Source of the DNA: Phocoena phocoena
Lineage: Eukaryota; Chordata; Mammalia; Artiodactyla; Phocoenidae
Assembly: GCF_963924675.1 (NCBI RefSeq)
Contig: NC_089230.1
Coordinates: 72,779,223 to 72,843,222, forward strand
Reading direction: 5' to 3'
Length of the DNA stretch: 64,000 nucleotides
In this document: positions 13,701 through 28,700 of the stretch, one piece after another
Layout of the letters: each line of letters opens with the position of its first letter
How positions within the stretch are numbered: the stretch's first letter is position 1
Made by a program: the position numbers and the translations under genes
Notes under the pieces: generated by a model
Told to the model about the DNA's origin: nothing
What the model saw: only the letters and a program-made list of their open reading frames with translations
Databases searched by the model: none

Positions 13701-16700
13701 CTCCACAAAAAGCACATATTCAAAGTGAGATTGATATATATAATAATTATTATTTTATACCAAGATTGAGCTGTGGTTTTAACTAATTCTATAGGTGATC
13801 TGAGAAATTAATTTTTTAAAACCTATTAAGTAACTTTTTTTTAATCCGCAGCAAGTTGGCATTGATAAAGGTGACATTCCTGACCTCACACAGGTAAGTG
13901 ATTCTCTGAGTGAAAAATTCAGTATGCATGAAATTATTAATCCATAGTTTACCATAAATGGTCTTACCTAGGGCAGAGGCTTATAAGCATTTAATGCATT
14001 TTTGAATGTAGGCCAACCACCTTTCTTGGAAATCATTCTAACTTACTCTTTCTTTTTTAGCTATTAAATATATTTCTGGAGATAATATGAATATTTTCCT
14101 AATCTTATAAAATCGTTTCCTCTTTAAAGGCAACGGTATTTAATTATTGAGCTCGTTTTTTTCATTCTTAAACTTGAATCAAACGGAAGCCTTGAAAAAT
14201 GTTTAAAAAGTGTTTTATCCATGAAACGTGACTATTCATAGGCATGTAATCAGAACATTTGAACTGTTCTTCCTGCTTCTTCTCCTAGTTTTCAACATGT
14301 CCCAGGGATGGAGGAGGGGCACGAATAGCGAGAACACTGATGTCGTAGTTCTACTGTTCGATACACTTGATTTTTGTCTCCCCTGTGAAGGGGAGGAATT
14401 TCTGTATACAAAAGAACCTTTTTAAAAAAAATAGTAGTGGTAGATGAGTGATTTTCTGGGGACTATCTAGGAAGCAAAAACAATAGTAGAGCTTCCTTAT
14501 CAATCCTTTTATCTGTTAAGAGGGTACATTGTATGGCTCCTTGGATTTAGAATCAAGATCATTCACATGTGCAGAATTACTGTAGGACCTTTCTCATAAT
14601 TGGCAGGAACTATTTTTGTTTAATCAACTTGTCATTCTGCTACGGTAAATTTCTGTTCCAAACATGTTCTTTAACTAGAAATAGATGATAGGAGAGAGTT
14701 AAGAACTGCTACCCTATATACCAGTAATGAATATATGAGTTTTCTGTCTTTGCAGATAAAAAGAAGTTATTGTAATTGAAGAAAATTGTCATAATGAAAG
14801 GTTACCCATTTTTAAGAGTATCAAAATGTGTTTAATAATATATTATCTTTATTATCCCTTAAAATGTTTCTATATTTAAATGTTAACCTTAAATTTTTAT
14901 TAAAAATTAGGGAAACCCAAAGTAATGGTCTCTGTATTGAGACCATTATTATTATTATTAAAATACCAATTAAATACCAAGAATTCTTCATAAATAAAAT
15001 TCACAGAACAATTCAGAAAATGATGGCATTGTATTTTTTTATTTAAAAGTTGGTGGAAAGTGCCTTCTAATAGACAGAATATTAGTATAAAATATTTTTG
15101 CTACTATGAGAAAATAGTGTTCTTTGATTAGGTGCATACCTAAATAAGATATTGGTATCATCTTGGATATGGCTAAAAATTGTGTGCATAAAATACTATT
15201 AAAATTTCTTTATTAGATTATAATCTAATAAAGATTTATTAATTTTGTACCACTGTAATAAAAAGCAAAGAAAATCACTGTGCTTTCATTTTAAATTATT
15301 TAATTATTTACATTATTAACATTTACATTGCAGTTTAAAAAAATAACCCAACTACATGTTAACCTAAAAAATGTAGATATTTAAATATTTAACTCAATGA
15401 ATAGCTTTTAGAAATGGTAAATCATCTTTATTTCTACTGTACAGACTGCTCTCACCATGGAACAGAAGTAAAACTAGTCATGTTGTTAGAGAGGCTGGCA
15501 GGTTAAGAAGAAAATAGGTCCTCATTTATCTCAGTTTGGGCAGAGTCTGAAGGGAGATTAAAAAAAGGTTTAAAAGGATACTTAAATACCTTTCTGTTTT
15601 TAAAATTAGAAAATTATAGCATATCATTGACAGATTTACATACTTGGCTTTAATTTTTAATGATACTGTTATATTCATTACAGTTTATATAATCTTCTCT
15701 TAAGAAGTCCAGAGGCATAATATTTTATGTAATGATGTATGTTCTGTGTTGTTATAATCTGGGGAACAGAGACCCATCCTTAAAGAAGATAAAATCTTAC
15801 TCTGGGTCTAGTAGAAAGCAATTCTGTGGTAGAGATTCATTAGACACTGGTAACATTCTATCCTCTGCTTTTGTTATGACTTGAAGAGCCACGTAGACTT
15901 CAGTATTAACATTTATTTTGAAATTATCTCCTTATAAAAAAAATCCTCTAGTTCATTTCTCCAGTGTATATTTAAATCTCAATTCAAAAGTTTTGTGTGC
16001 TTCTGAAATTTCTTAATAAGTTACTTAATTGTGATTTCTGTTGGGTTCATGAGCAGCAGAGCTAAACACACTCCCTAATTTTTATTTAGAACCCTTCCAC
16101 AGGTCTCATTGGAGGCTTGTCATTGAGCTGGGGTTTTAGACCCACTGTGACAGTCTGGTCAGACAGAAACTGGAATGTGAGCTGTTCTAGGGTTAGTCCT
16201 TCAGATAGTGTTAGACAAGAACTAATCTGGAGATGGGTCAGAAATGCCAGGTAGTGTGGACTCTGTTTGAGACCTGTGAGATTGGGTTCTACTCTCTGCC
16301 AGGCTTCTCTGTGGCTGCCATGGCCACTGAATCTAGCCGTGGCGATGGACAAAAATAGCCAGCAAGGAAGAGGATTAAAGAGATGATGGGGACCAGAAGG
16401 GCTACCTATTGACTGGGAGTAGGGAAAGGCTGCTCCTCACTGAGAAAGGATTAGAATTCCTCTTGCAGCAAGATGAAACAGAGGGATTGAATGGATGTCT
16501 TTCTGGTTAGAAAATGTACAGTAAATACCAGTGTGGTCATCTGTAGCCCTTTTTAAATTGTGCATATAATATCATCATAAAAGCATTTTAAATGATTTAT
16601 AAATACCAGTGAAAAACCTTGTTAAACACTCAGAAGTACTGTATTGAATAAGAAGTGAATATGATATCAGAACTGAAATATTCCTCCTCAGCACTTTCCA

Positions 16701-19700
16701 ATGGTTTCTTAGATCTAATAATCAAAAAATTTGAATGACCTTTTGGTTGCTTTTTATTTCCATTTGTTTTTAATGGTGCTTTAGGATCTAAAGCATCTGA
16801 ATTGTAGATGGATGCTTCCTTTTTGATCCTGTGCTCACAATCAGCTATGAATTTGTTTCAAGAAAAGGATTTTCAAAATATTATTTCCTGTTTGGTGTGT
16901 GTGCATGTGTTCCGAATTTAATATATCTCCGTTTATGAAAAACATCTTAGGTTTTGATGTCAGGAATTCTGGTTGATCTGAAAACTACTGGTAAAGAAAA
17001 GTCTCCTTTTAAAGACTGTACCACTGATGAATCGGTAACCATGATATATCACTGTCATTTATTAGTCACAAGCTGCCTCTTGTTCTTTGGGTTGGTATTT
17101 TCACCTGATTGGTCTGTTGACTTCAGCAGTATTTAAACTAAGCAACTAAAGATACTGCTAATTATACTAAAGTTCCTTTTACAGCAGCAGAGGCATTCTC
17201 AAAGTTTTGCCCCTTGGAAATTTGAGACAGTTTTCATTTTTGTCTGCTGCATGCCAGGATGTGCTCAGTGCCATAGAGCTCAGAAGGCCAATATTCCTAC
17301 ACCCAATGAACTTTACTATCAAAGTAGTTTTTTTCCCTCCAAAAATGTTTGAAGAGTTTATTTCTGTTAGATTTCACATGTCCTAATAAGAGATATAAAT
17401 GATGAAGCATTTTTAAACTTCTAAGCTAAAATGCTCCAAAGTTAATTTTATGTGCAATGCATTGCAAAACAACACCTCTTAAAGTCAGTTTTGTAGTCTG
17501 TGTTCTTGGTCACATTTCTCTCAACTATTGTGATTTTAGTGACTACTACTTTATTTTTTTCTTAAATTACTAAGAAACTTTACAAAAAGAATGAAATTGA
17601 AAACTATCATCCTGTTTTTGGTTTTTTTGTTTTACATAATCAAGAAACTATATAGGAAAAAATACTACTTCTTTTGTTATCCCATACTGTTCTCTATTTT
17701 ATAACTATAAATAGCATTTCTTTAAACAGGTTTAGCACAGAATCACATTTCATTTACCTTGCATTTAATATTCAGAGCACCTAAGTCTTCCAACTGGAGA
17801 GAGGTTCTATGGCATGATATATTTTTCCTTACTGTGATCCCAATGAAAAGAATGGAAACCGAAAAGGTTAAAGTTATATGCCCGGGCCTCCTAAGTTCCA
17901 TTATTATGACAATTATAATTACTACTATTATGACAGTTATAATGGAAGTTCTCAGGTGTGAATTCATCTAAAAATTGTTAAGCCATTTCTGTCTTCTTCC
18001 TTTTAAAGTTACAATACACATTCTGTTTATTAAGCGAGCGCATCTTAGTAGTTTACAATTTTTCTATAGAGCAAAATTTCCTTTATCTCTTAAAAATTCA
18101 TTCTTTAAAACTTAGAAGTATACCCCTAGTTGCAGTTTACTGGAATTTGCTAAGTAACCTTTTACCTGAGCTATATTAAGAATTCTAATTTTTATAACTT
18201 TCAAAATTTATTATATCTCCTGAAAGTCATTTTTTCTACTCTACAGTAATTAACTTTTTATATAACGTTCACAGGGCTGTCCCTTTCTACCCTACCTTCG
18301 TCACTTTGATCAAGTTAATATTTTTGTTCACTTACTAATTTATATTTATAAATTTATGTGTGGCTCACTTTGTAATTTACATGTACAATAATCTCACATA
18401 ATTATATATGTAATAATATTATTGTTAAGGCAGTATATGAGTCTATTAGTGAAATGAAAATGAATATTAAATGTACTAAACAATTTTAATATGAATTTTA
18501 TTTTCATTTGTCATTAGAGGTGCAATGTAAAATGTAGAGTTATACTATATTAGAAGTTAGCATAGTTACTTTAAAATCCCTCAAAATTAATTTTATATTA
18601 ATTTTAAGAATAATTGTCAAAATTAAATGTATCTATAAATGTTATGCCAGTCTTTGAATGCCTATGCTGCTGTTAAAGTCTAACTTGGGTTAAGATTATT
18701 CGAGAAAGGTGAAGGTAAATTTCTAATGCTTGAGGAATAGATGGGGTGGAATATTTATATGAACCTATTATTTCTTCTCCTAATATACAGCAAAATGCCA
18801 TCACTTTATATTGCCTAAAATATGATAAAAACATTCAGGTACTTCTTAATAAAAGAGGTGAAATATATTAAATTTGCCAAAACACAGTAGTCTGTTATAA
18901 CATTAATATTTGCTAAAGTTACTTTATTATGTATATAAATTACATAGCTGAATAATAAGAAAATCTTAATTGTGATTGACTATTAAAGTTGTATTTTTTT
19001 CCCCACAACTCTCACTTACCCTCTCTTTTTTAATAAAGTAGTAATTTTCCCTAATATTTCAGTCAAATATGGATAAGTGAGATTTTACTGTATTTTCATA
19101 TTTCTGTAAGTTTGTATTTGGGCACTTATATTTTTGACTTGGATACAAATACCTTTACTTTTTCCACTGTGGTCTTATGGAAACATATGGTGAACTTGAT
19201 TTAATTGAGTTTACTACATTTAAGTAATATCTTAGTAAAAGTCTATCCAATGTCATTTCTACACCGAAACCACACTGTAACACTGTTTGTTATGCAGTGA
19301 AGTTAAGTATATATATGATGGGCCTGTTTGAGATTCTGTGGAATTTAAATATCTAAGTACCAAAAGACCCTGGAATGAAATTATCTCCCATATGTATTAG
19401 GGTGCCCAGACCTGCACTATACAAAGTTACAGTGATGTTCCAGTGTATTTATTTTGAAAGAAAGCGATGCAGACATTTATATTTTACTTTCTTATTGTAG
19501 GCTCCCAGCAGTCTTATGGAGACCCTTGAACAGCATCTAAATACATTAGAAGGAAAGAAACCTGGAAACAAGTACGCATTAGTTGTATATTCTAAATAAG
19601 ATGAAAAATACTAGACTTATTCTTTATACAGTGAGATTTATCACAGTACTACCGTTTTAGGGTATGCTTTATTGTAATTATCCTGAGTTCCCTCAAAACC

Positions 19701-22700
19701 CCTACCCTTCCCATTAACTTATGACATCATGACCCCATTATAGGTAATCTATCTGCAGGCTAATTCAGCAAACTAGTAGGTTGTACCTGTGTTGGCTGGA
19801 CTTGCTGATTTATTTATTATTTTGCCCTCAGAAGGGTCTCACAATCCTCAGAAAAAGAATTTCTCGTGCTAAAACTTGAGACTGTCATCATTGGGAGCCC
19901 AATTTCCCAAGAAGCCTTGAACACTCTGTTATGTTACCGACCCTACTGTGAAAAAGCAGAGCCTTCAGGAATGGCTTTCTGGATTCAGACTCTTCTCAGG
20001 TGGACCCTTCGGCATGACATGCTGCTGACACTTGACAGTTATTTTTCTAGACAGAGTAGCAGTTGAGCAGCGATAAGTGTAGTTTTAATAGACTTTCAAC
20101 CTTTCTGTTTAGACACTTAGATTTTTGACCATTTTTCCTGACTGCATGCCAGAAATGTCCAGGTTCCATTTTTGTCCTCTCTCCAGCCGGGGTCATACTT
20201 GTCGGTTCACAAGACCTGGTACTTTCCCGTCTTTGTACCTCGCTCAGAGTGTAATTCTGCTCATCTTGGGTGCCTCCGCTCCTTGTCTCTGCGTGTGTGC
20301 ATTTTACACATCCTGGGAGGGCCATCTCATGAGGGCTTCCTTAATCATGCACCACACTGTTTTATGACTCTCCTCCCCACCTCCCCTGCCCCGATATGTG
20401 GTTTAAATGGATTTTCTGATTCTTAAGGTCAGGGACTATTTTATACTTCATCATCTCCACCTAGAAACATAATGTAGCTCTCTCTACAGAGTCAGCTTGA
20501 AATCTGTTTTTGTTGGTGATCCCAGCTTTATGTTGATTCTGTTTAGATCGACAGCAGAAATTGGTAGAGACAACCCGTGAAGTGCTCATTGCAGGGCTAT
20601 AGGCTGATCGTGGATTTTACCTGTGATACAGCTACCAAAATGCACCTCCTTTCTGCTTGCTTCTCTCTGGGCGTTCTCCCAGAATCTAGACTCATGTGTT
20701 GAGTCACTCTTTTGCCTGTTGTTTAGCTAAGGGTGATTTCTGTCATCTTTTCCAAGTTAGTATAAAAACTATTGCATGTCTTAAGTTTTTGATGGTAAAC
20801 AACGGAGTAGGGCTCTCTCAGGCTGTGATGGCAGAGCTATTTGGAATGATGGATGACAGGACCTCTCAGGGGCTCTGTCAAGGTTGTACCATTGTCCAAG
20901 GTCTGTCCCCACTTCAGTGTGGCCATGGACGATCAGACTTGTGTGTGTGGATTGACGTCAACTGAAAAGACGTGCGAGTATATTAAGTCACAAAAGAGGG
21001 TGCCCGCTTCCAGTAATTGCTGCCTTCTCACACCCCTCCCGTATTAGGGTGTCTGGGAAGCAAAATGAGTGGCCTAGGATTTAAGCCAAAGGAGGCAGGA
21101 AGCCTGAGAAATTTCCCTCTTCCTGTGGCAGATGGATCCCTTTAGCTGAGGAAATATGCATATGCCAGAGTTAGAGCCTCTCCCTTGGGCCATGCAGGAT
21201 GCGCATGGGTGCAAGTCAGCTTCTCCGCCCTCTTCCCTGCTCAGGTCCCCGCACCCCACACAGGTCCACCCTCTTGCCTCCTGAAATCTGCCAGGGCTGC
21301 AGTCCTGTGAGAAGCCGCCTTCTAGAGTGGATCTCATCAGCCCTAACTTCAGCTCTAAAGCCGCCCCCTTGGGGCTGCTACCAACTATTTTTGGACTATT
21401 TGGCTATGGACACTTGGTTACATTTCTAGGAGTAGTAAAATAAGAACCTAATGATCTTCTGTTTTGATTTACCTTGTACTGAGCATAATTTTCCTCTCTC
21501 CTTTAAAATCATTTTATGCTTGTCAGATTTCTTTTCTGAATTGGCTGAGACCACCTATGAACTTGTCTTTTGCTTATTCCCTATTTTTAAAATAAATGAA
21601 CTATAGTAGTTAACTATTTTCTTCTTTGTATGTTTGTGCTTACCTGGGACCTTAAGTGAAGGGTGAGTACTGTATTGAGTGACATTTTTTGCATTTGGTT
21701 ATTCCTAAAAATGCAAAAAACACTCTTAAAATTCCACATTTGGTATTTAGAACATTGAAAACTGATTTCTGTCCATTTTACACATCTGTGTTTTTTCATT
21801 ATACTCTTAAAATTTTCTCCTAAGGTGGCTCGCATAAATGGTTTTATTTTGGTCTTCTTTGATCAAGACTAACAGACTCTCTTAGTTGTATATTCAGATA
21901 TCCCTCTTAGATTTTAGACATCAAAGACTTTTTCACTTGTTTAGTAAACAAAAGATTTCCCTATGGCACGTGGCAGAAGTGCCAAAAGACAATGCTATTA
22001 AGAAAATTAATTACTTAAATGGGTTTTCTTTGTCTTCTGGTAGCAGTATAAAACTATTCTAACCTCTAAGTCAAGTAAGTGCATAAAATGAAGCATTTTC
22101 AAATGTCTGCTGAAAAATACGTAGGCCTTTTATATTTAGTGCCTTATATCCACCGATACTCGTTTTTGAAATTCTATGCAATACTGTGTGATATGCCTTT
22201 GTATATTGTCTGTTTCTGTAATTCCACAGAACAAAAGAGAGAAATTGATTTTATTTTATATGTGGGTTTACTAAGTGTTGAGGGTGCAAGAAACTCAAGT
22301 TTATTGTAATCAAAATTATTTGGAAGAGATAGGTTTTTCACATCTGTGTTTTGTTTGTCTTTCTGGCTAGCATTTTTGACCAAAAACTGTGTAGGGATTA
22401 GTGTTGTGAATAAGAAATAAAATTTCTTCTTTTGATAGTTTACCATTAACACATGGGAAGTGTAAACCTTAGCATTTTCTGTATTCATCATAGAAACCCA
22501 TGGATTTGTTTGTAACATTTTACAGGATCTGTGGGTCATTCATTCTCCTCTAAAATTACATTCGTGTTTTATTTTCCCCCAACGTGGTTCACCATGTACT
22601 AAATTTCTCTAGCTGAAGTTATCGAAATAAGTATCGGGCTTTAAATAATGTCATTATATATAAAAGATTGTAGCATTTCCTTTTATAAAGGGCGAAGAGC

Positions 22701-25700
22701 CAGTGGTAGGGTAGAAAATCAGCTGAGGAACAGGTAAAAAGAAGCAATTTGTGTGTTGTGTAGGGGAGGAACAAATGTGCTGGGCACCCCTGTGCTTTTG
22801 TCAGGACGGGCTGGAATGTGAAATGTGCACAGACAGACTTGGACTGGAGCCTGAAATCCACCACTAAAGAATGATGAGACTTTGGCGAGTTATTTACCTC
22901 TCTGAGCCTCAGAGCCCTCAGACTTGAATCAGTGTTGAGTGATGCTTTTTAAAGCTGTGGCCCCAATGGGAGCACCTCTGGTTCTACCTTTTTGATGAAA
23001 TCATGGCAAAACCTGGATCTGGTCCATGGGAACAGAAGTCATACATCCTGACAGTTTAGTTTCATACAATATAATTTTTAAGATGTTTGGTTAATTTATT
23101 TTTAAGATGTTTGGTTAGTTTATTTTGGTTAATATGTTTATCTGATATAAAACAATGAGATAGGTTCGCTTCCTTCAAAAAATTTGGCATCTAGTGGAGA
23201 AGACAGACGAATAAGATACAGTGCTTTAAGTGGGATGATAGTGGGAGACAGGAGATTTTTTTGCTGAATCCATGGGGTAGCTACAAGTGTCATTTAGTAA
23301 TAGCACTCATGCAAGAGCTTGACAAAGTGATTCTTGTGCCAATTATGATATTTTGTACTTAGGTTTGAGCATGATATTCTTTAGTAGTAGGTAGAGAAAT
23401 TCTGTCATTTTTACTATATCTTTATTTTGCTACAGAGTATAGAATATGTTAGAAACTTTTATGTATTAGTTTGGAAATACAGTTCAAAAAGTTCTCGTTC
23501 ATCCTCAGTTCTCTTTTCTATATTAATATTGCTCACTGTGTCAGTGCCACTAAGAATTGGTTCATGAAAATCTCTTGAGAGAGAAACAAATTAATTTCAA
23601 TTAACTCATTCTTAGAAACTGACCACATCAGATGGCTTCTATGTTTTCTTTGAAGAGTTAAGGCTATTATTTTCTTGAATTTTTATTTAGACTTAACTCG
23701 CTTCCTTTTCCACATATGTAAAGAGAAAAAAATGGTAGGAGTGGAGGAATTATTAACCAAAAACTCATTAGGGAATTTTCAACCTCAGTACTAGATTTTT
23801 AGATTCCTAAGTTTCTGAGATATAGAGAATACTGTGATTCCATTTATTTCAGTAGACCCTTAGTGAGCAATATAGAGAAGCATATATCCTTTTCTTCATA
23901 GGATATGTTACTCTGAAGATAACAGCCCAAGTACACATAACCTAATCGAGTGTAACCCTTATGCATCTGTCTTCCTTATATCACAGAAATCTCTGTTAGC
24001 CCTTGCTTTCATGTTCATTTTAAGTGAAAACTTAAATGACAGGAAATGGCAGGCTTGTGTTTGCAAATGAAGTTGAACATAAGAGGTATTAATCTGGCAT
24101 ATAATATTGTTAAATTTCTTTTGCTATATCCAATAAAATAAAAATTCATGATATTGTACAAAACTCCAGTTACTCAATCTCTGCTGATTTTATTTTACTC
24201 CTGCCACGTGTGATATTTTCTCTGTAGATGAGTAGAAGGGCATCCCTGCCATTCTCTGAGACCCTGACAATAGTCTTCTTACTGAAATGTCTTTTTTTCT
24301 TCATTTTGTTTCCTTACTAATTTATTTTCCACCAACTCAGGTTAGTAAAACCTAAGCTGTTTAGGCAGTCATCTCTGAAGCATGTTTCTGGAAATGATAT
24401 ATATAATCAGTGCTACCAGCAATCTAACTGAAAAAAAAAATGTATGTCTTCCTGATCTTCCCTCACTCCCTTAGACACAAGCATTGAGGTTACTCTTCTT
24501 TTTCCAGCTCCCAAGTTCTCACAGGATAATGGGAATATTTCTCATAGATAGTTTTCATTACAGCCATGAAGAAAACCAGACAATCTCTAGGAGTACACAC
24601 TGTGGAGTATGCACAGTATGTCTCAGCTCAGTATGGAAGCTGAGACACGCATCAGGCACAGGGCTTGTAGGGATCTTTTTTTTAATTCTAGTGTTCCTTT
24701 TATGTATCACAATTATGACTAAATGAATCACAATGTGCTTTAACCTTAATGGGTTTTCTAACTTTTAAAAATAATAAACTGGACGATTTTCTAAAAATTC
24801 TGTAAAGCATTATTTTTCCCAAGTGTTGGCAATTTTTTTAAAATTCCAATTTGAACAGTTTATTTTTGATGGACGTAGGCAATAAAGATCAATTCGAATA
24901 ATTAATTGAGTTGCTAGAGATACCAAAAAAAAGATTTTGAATTTAAGAATTTCTAATACTAGAAATTAAGTGGATGGGAGACATTGGAAGCAGATGTTGT
25001 AATTGAGTGAAAGATAAAATATATTTTAAAAATAGTTTATCCATTACTAAAAAAGTCTGTATGTAAACAAGTTCATGCTTGACCAACCATCAAACTTAAG
25101 TGCTTCTACAAATGTATTCATGTATATCCAATTTTAATTCTTTTTGGTTGCCTTTTAGATCTGGTGCTCCCTCTCCATTAAGTAAGGTAAGTTTGTTTTT
25201 TGTTTTGTTTTGACCATTTTAACAACTTTTGATTGTACAGTTCAGTGGCATTAAGTACATTCACATTGTTGGGCAGCCATCGCTATCATCTGGTTGGAGA
25301 ACATTTGTCATCTTCCCCAGCTGAAATTCTGTACCCTTTAAACACTAACTCCCCGTCCCCCTCTCTGACCACGCTCACCCCCAGCTCCTGGCAGGCACCA
25401 TTCTACTTTCTGTCTCTATGAATTTGATTACTCTAGGTACCTCAAATAAGTGGAACTGTCCTTCAGTATCTGTCCTTTCATGACTGGCGTATTTTACTTA
25501 GCATAGAATCTTCAACGTTCATCCATTTTGTAGCATATGTCAGAAATTTCCTTTCATCTTAAGTCTGAATACTATTCCATTCTATGTGTGTATCACATTT
25601 TGTTCATCCATCCATCCATCCATTAATGATCACTTGGGTCACTTCCGCCTTTTGGCTGTTGTAAATAACGCTCCTGTGAACATGGTGTACAAGTATCTGT

Positions 25701-28700
25701 TCAAGTCCCTGTTTGCAGTTCTTTTGGGTCTACACCCAGAAGTGGAATTGCTGAATCATATGGTAATTGTATTTTTAATTTCTTGAGGAAAGGTAAGTTT
25801 TTATGTATTCCCCTTTATATTAGTTTCTTAGTCATATAGCAATGTGTACTTAGCCCTCTATCTGGACTAAATTTTTCTTTAAGTAGACGAAATTTTCATA
25901 CATTTATATTACAACTGAAAACAAATGTGTCAGTGTTAACGTCTTACTAGTTACAAAGCACTTTCTCGTACTCTGAATCACAGCCCTGTGACATAAATAA
26001 GGCACATAACATTGTGCCTGCTTTGATGGTAGAGAAACCAATTGTCATTGGGTATCCTCACAAGCATACCTTTTAGACAGTCTACCGTAATAACTGTCAC
26101 AACTCCTTCACCTCCCTCTCTCCTTTAGCATCCTGAAGGACAGGATTAGGGTTGTTAGTGACAGGAGTATTCTATAGATCAGTAGTTCACATTTGCCATT
26201 GTATTTTTCACATTGCCATTTTCATTGCAAAAATGTGATAAATGTGCTCTTTCCTCTTTGCCAAATTTCTGTTACATAACTGCTGTTATTACAGACAAAA
26301 AAGTTGGCATTATGACTGCACAGGGTACCCCAGATACCCTTTACTGTGTCAATACCTGGCCGGCTGCCCAAGAGACCCTCAGGGAGCTCCAACAATCAAA
26401 CAAAGAAACAAACAACCTAAGCTCCCTGGTGATTCTGCTACAGAGCCAGGTTTAAAATCATTATGTCACATGGGAGAAGATGACAGTGTGGGAAGATGCA
26501 GAGTTAGCGTCTCCCCACAACTAGGGAGCCTGCTGGCCGCTGGTGGGGGACTCTGATGCCCAAGGAGATTGGAGGAACCCCAAAGTGAACCGGTAGGACG
26601 TAGGGGGACTGAGTGGGGAGGAGAAGTGGATGCCAGACAAGATCAGTGCCCCTGAGGCCAGGGAGATCAGGAGAGGCAGGCGGGAGGGGCCATCCAGGAG
26701 GAGCGGGAGAGGAGCAGAGGGCGATTGCCCTGCCCACTGGGGCCGTAGGAGCCTCTAACCTCCCAGGCTGGTCCCCTACAATCCAAAGCCCCCTCCAGGC
26801 GACGTGGGTTCTGGGAGCATAGGAGGGAGGCCAGAGAGATTAGGAAAAGCAGGCGGGAGGGGCCCTGTGGGAGGAGCAGGAGAGGAGCAGAGGGTGATTG
26901 CCCCACCCACTCGGGCATGGGGAGCCTGCTGAGCTCCCAGGCCGGTCCCCTCCCCACCAAGACCCACCCCTCCCTGCCAGCCACATTGGTCCTCGGGGCA
27001 TAGGAGGGAGGCCGGGGAGATCAGGAGAGGCAGGAGGTGGTGGGGCGGTGGCCCTCTGGGAGTATCGAGAGAGGAGGGGAGGGCATTTGCCCCACCCCCT
27101 TGAACCTAGGAAGCCTGCTGGGCTCCCAGGTAAGGTCCCCCGCCCTCTGAGAACAGGGGTGGGGGGCACGCCTGGGCCCCTTCTGTTCCTTGAGCCTAAG
27201 CCCCACCCCCTACTGTCCCCAGGGCCTTTTCTAGCCCTGTGGGTCCTGAGCACTGGCCCCACCCATTGTCCAAACCTCACCCTTGCTTACTCCCTGCCCT
27301 CCACAGCCAAGGCCTTTCCCGCCATTTTTTGTTTTCTTTTCCCTCTTCTTTTTTACTATTGTGGTACTGATGTACCTTCCGGTTGATTCATCTATATTTT
27401 ATTTTTATATTCTCTCTAACATATCTGTTAGTTTCATACTCTAATTTTATTTTTTACTTTGTTATTCTGGTTTTTTTGTTTTGGGGGTTTTTTTTGCCAC
27501 CCCACGTGGCTTGTGGAATATTGGTTCATGAGCCTGGGGTTGGGCCGAAGTTCCTGTGGTGGGAGCTCTGAGTCCGAACTACAGGACTAACAGAGAACCT
27601 CAGACCCCAGGGAATATTCATCACAGTGAGGTCTCACGGAGTTCCTCACCTCAGCACCAAGAAGCAGCGCTCTACCCAGCAGCCTACAAACTCAAGTGTT
27701 GGAAGCCGCAGACCAAACAACCAGTAAGACAGTAACACAATCCCACTCATAAAAAAAAAAAAAAAAAAGGCAAAAAACTATGTCACAGATGAAGGAGCAA
27801 GGTAAAAACCTACAAGACCAAATAAATGAAAAGGAAATAGGCAATCTACCTGAAAAAGGATTCAGAGTAATGATAGTAAACATGATCCAAAATCTTGAAA
27901 ATAGAATGGAGGCATGGATTGAGAAAATACAAGAAATGTTTTAACAAAGATCTAGAAGAACTAAAGAACAAACAGAGATGAACAACACAATAACTGAAAT
28001 GAAAAATACACTAGAAGGAATCAATAACTGAGGCAGAAGAATGAATAAGTGAGCTGGAAGACAAAATGGTGGAAATAACTGCCAAGGAGCAGAATAAAGA
28101 AAAAAGAATGAAAAGAATTGAAGACCTCTTAGACAACACTAAACACACCAGCATTCGAATTATAGGGGTCCCAGAAGAAGAAGAGAAAAAGAAAGGGTCT
28201 GAGAAAATATTTGAAGAGATTATAGTTGAAAACTTCCCTAACATGGGAAAGGAAATAGTCACCCAAGTCCAGGAAGCACAGAGAGTCCCATACAGGATAA
28301 ACCCTAGAAAAAACACACCAAGACACATTAATCAAACTAACAAAAATTAAATTCAAAGAAAAAATATTAAAAGCAGAAAGTGAAAAATGAAAATAAAATA
28401 CAAAGGAATCCCCATAAGGTTATCAGCTGATTTTTCAACAGAAACTCTGCAGGCCAGAAGGGAGTGGCAGGATATACTTATAGTGATGAAAGAGAAAAAC
28501 CTATAACCAAGATTACTCTACCCAGCAAGGATCTCCTTCACATTCAGTGGAGAGGTCAAAAGCTTTTCAGACAAGTAAAAGCTAAGAGAATTCAGCACCA
28601 CCAAACCAGCTTTACAACAAATGGTAAAGAAACTTCTCTCAGCGGGAAACACAAGAGAAGGAAAAGACGCACAAAAACAAACACAAAACAACTAAGAAAA

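Larger units (their letters stand above)
9843..13851 (+). other. SNAP91: SNAP91 intron with solo L1 tail and older L1 remnant
   Basis: A 4.0-kb intron. The recognised items are an L1 3' tail (12475-12608), a possible MIR remnant (about 12785-12860) and an old L1 3' region (about 13070-13500). The stretch 9850-12460 appears to be plain AT-rich intron. Confidence 0.7.
19572..25158 (+). other. SNAP91: SNAP91 intron region containing the 6-nt microexon
   Basis: It is split by the microexon into 19572-21656 and 21663-25158. The part at 19900-21420 is more GC-rich than its surroundings but has no recognised gene. A possible MIR (about 22870-22930) and a 24-bp tandem pair (23076-23123) are the only repeats I see. 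Confidence 0.65.

Noticed and set aside
26650..27180. Regularly spaced repeats resembling a CRISPR array
   Set aside because: The units are long, adjacent and diverged, without unique spacers, and the DNA is mammalian.
26898..27386. 162-codon and overlapping opposite-strand open frames in GC-rich sequence
   Set aside because: They lie in the tandem-repeat 5' UTR of an L1. Both strands are open because of base composition, and the proteins are Pro/Gly-rich without domains.
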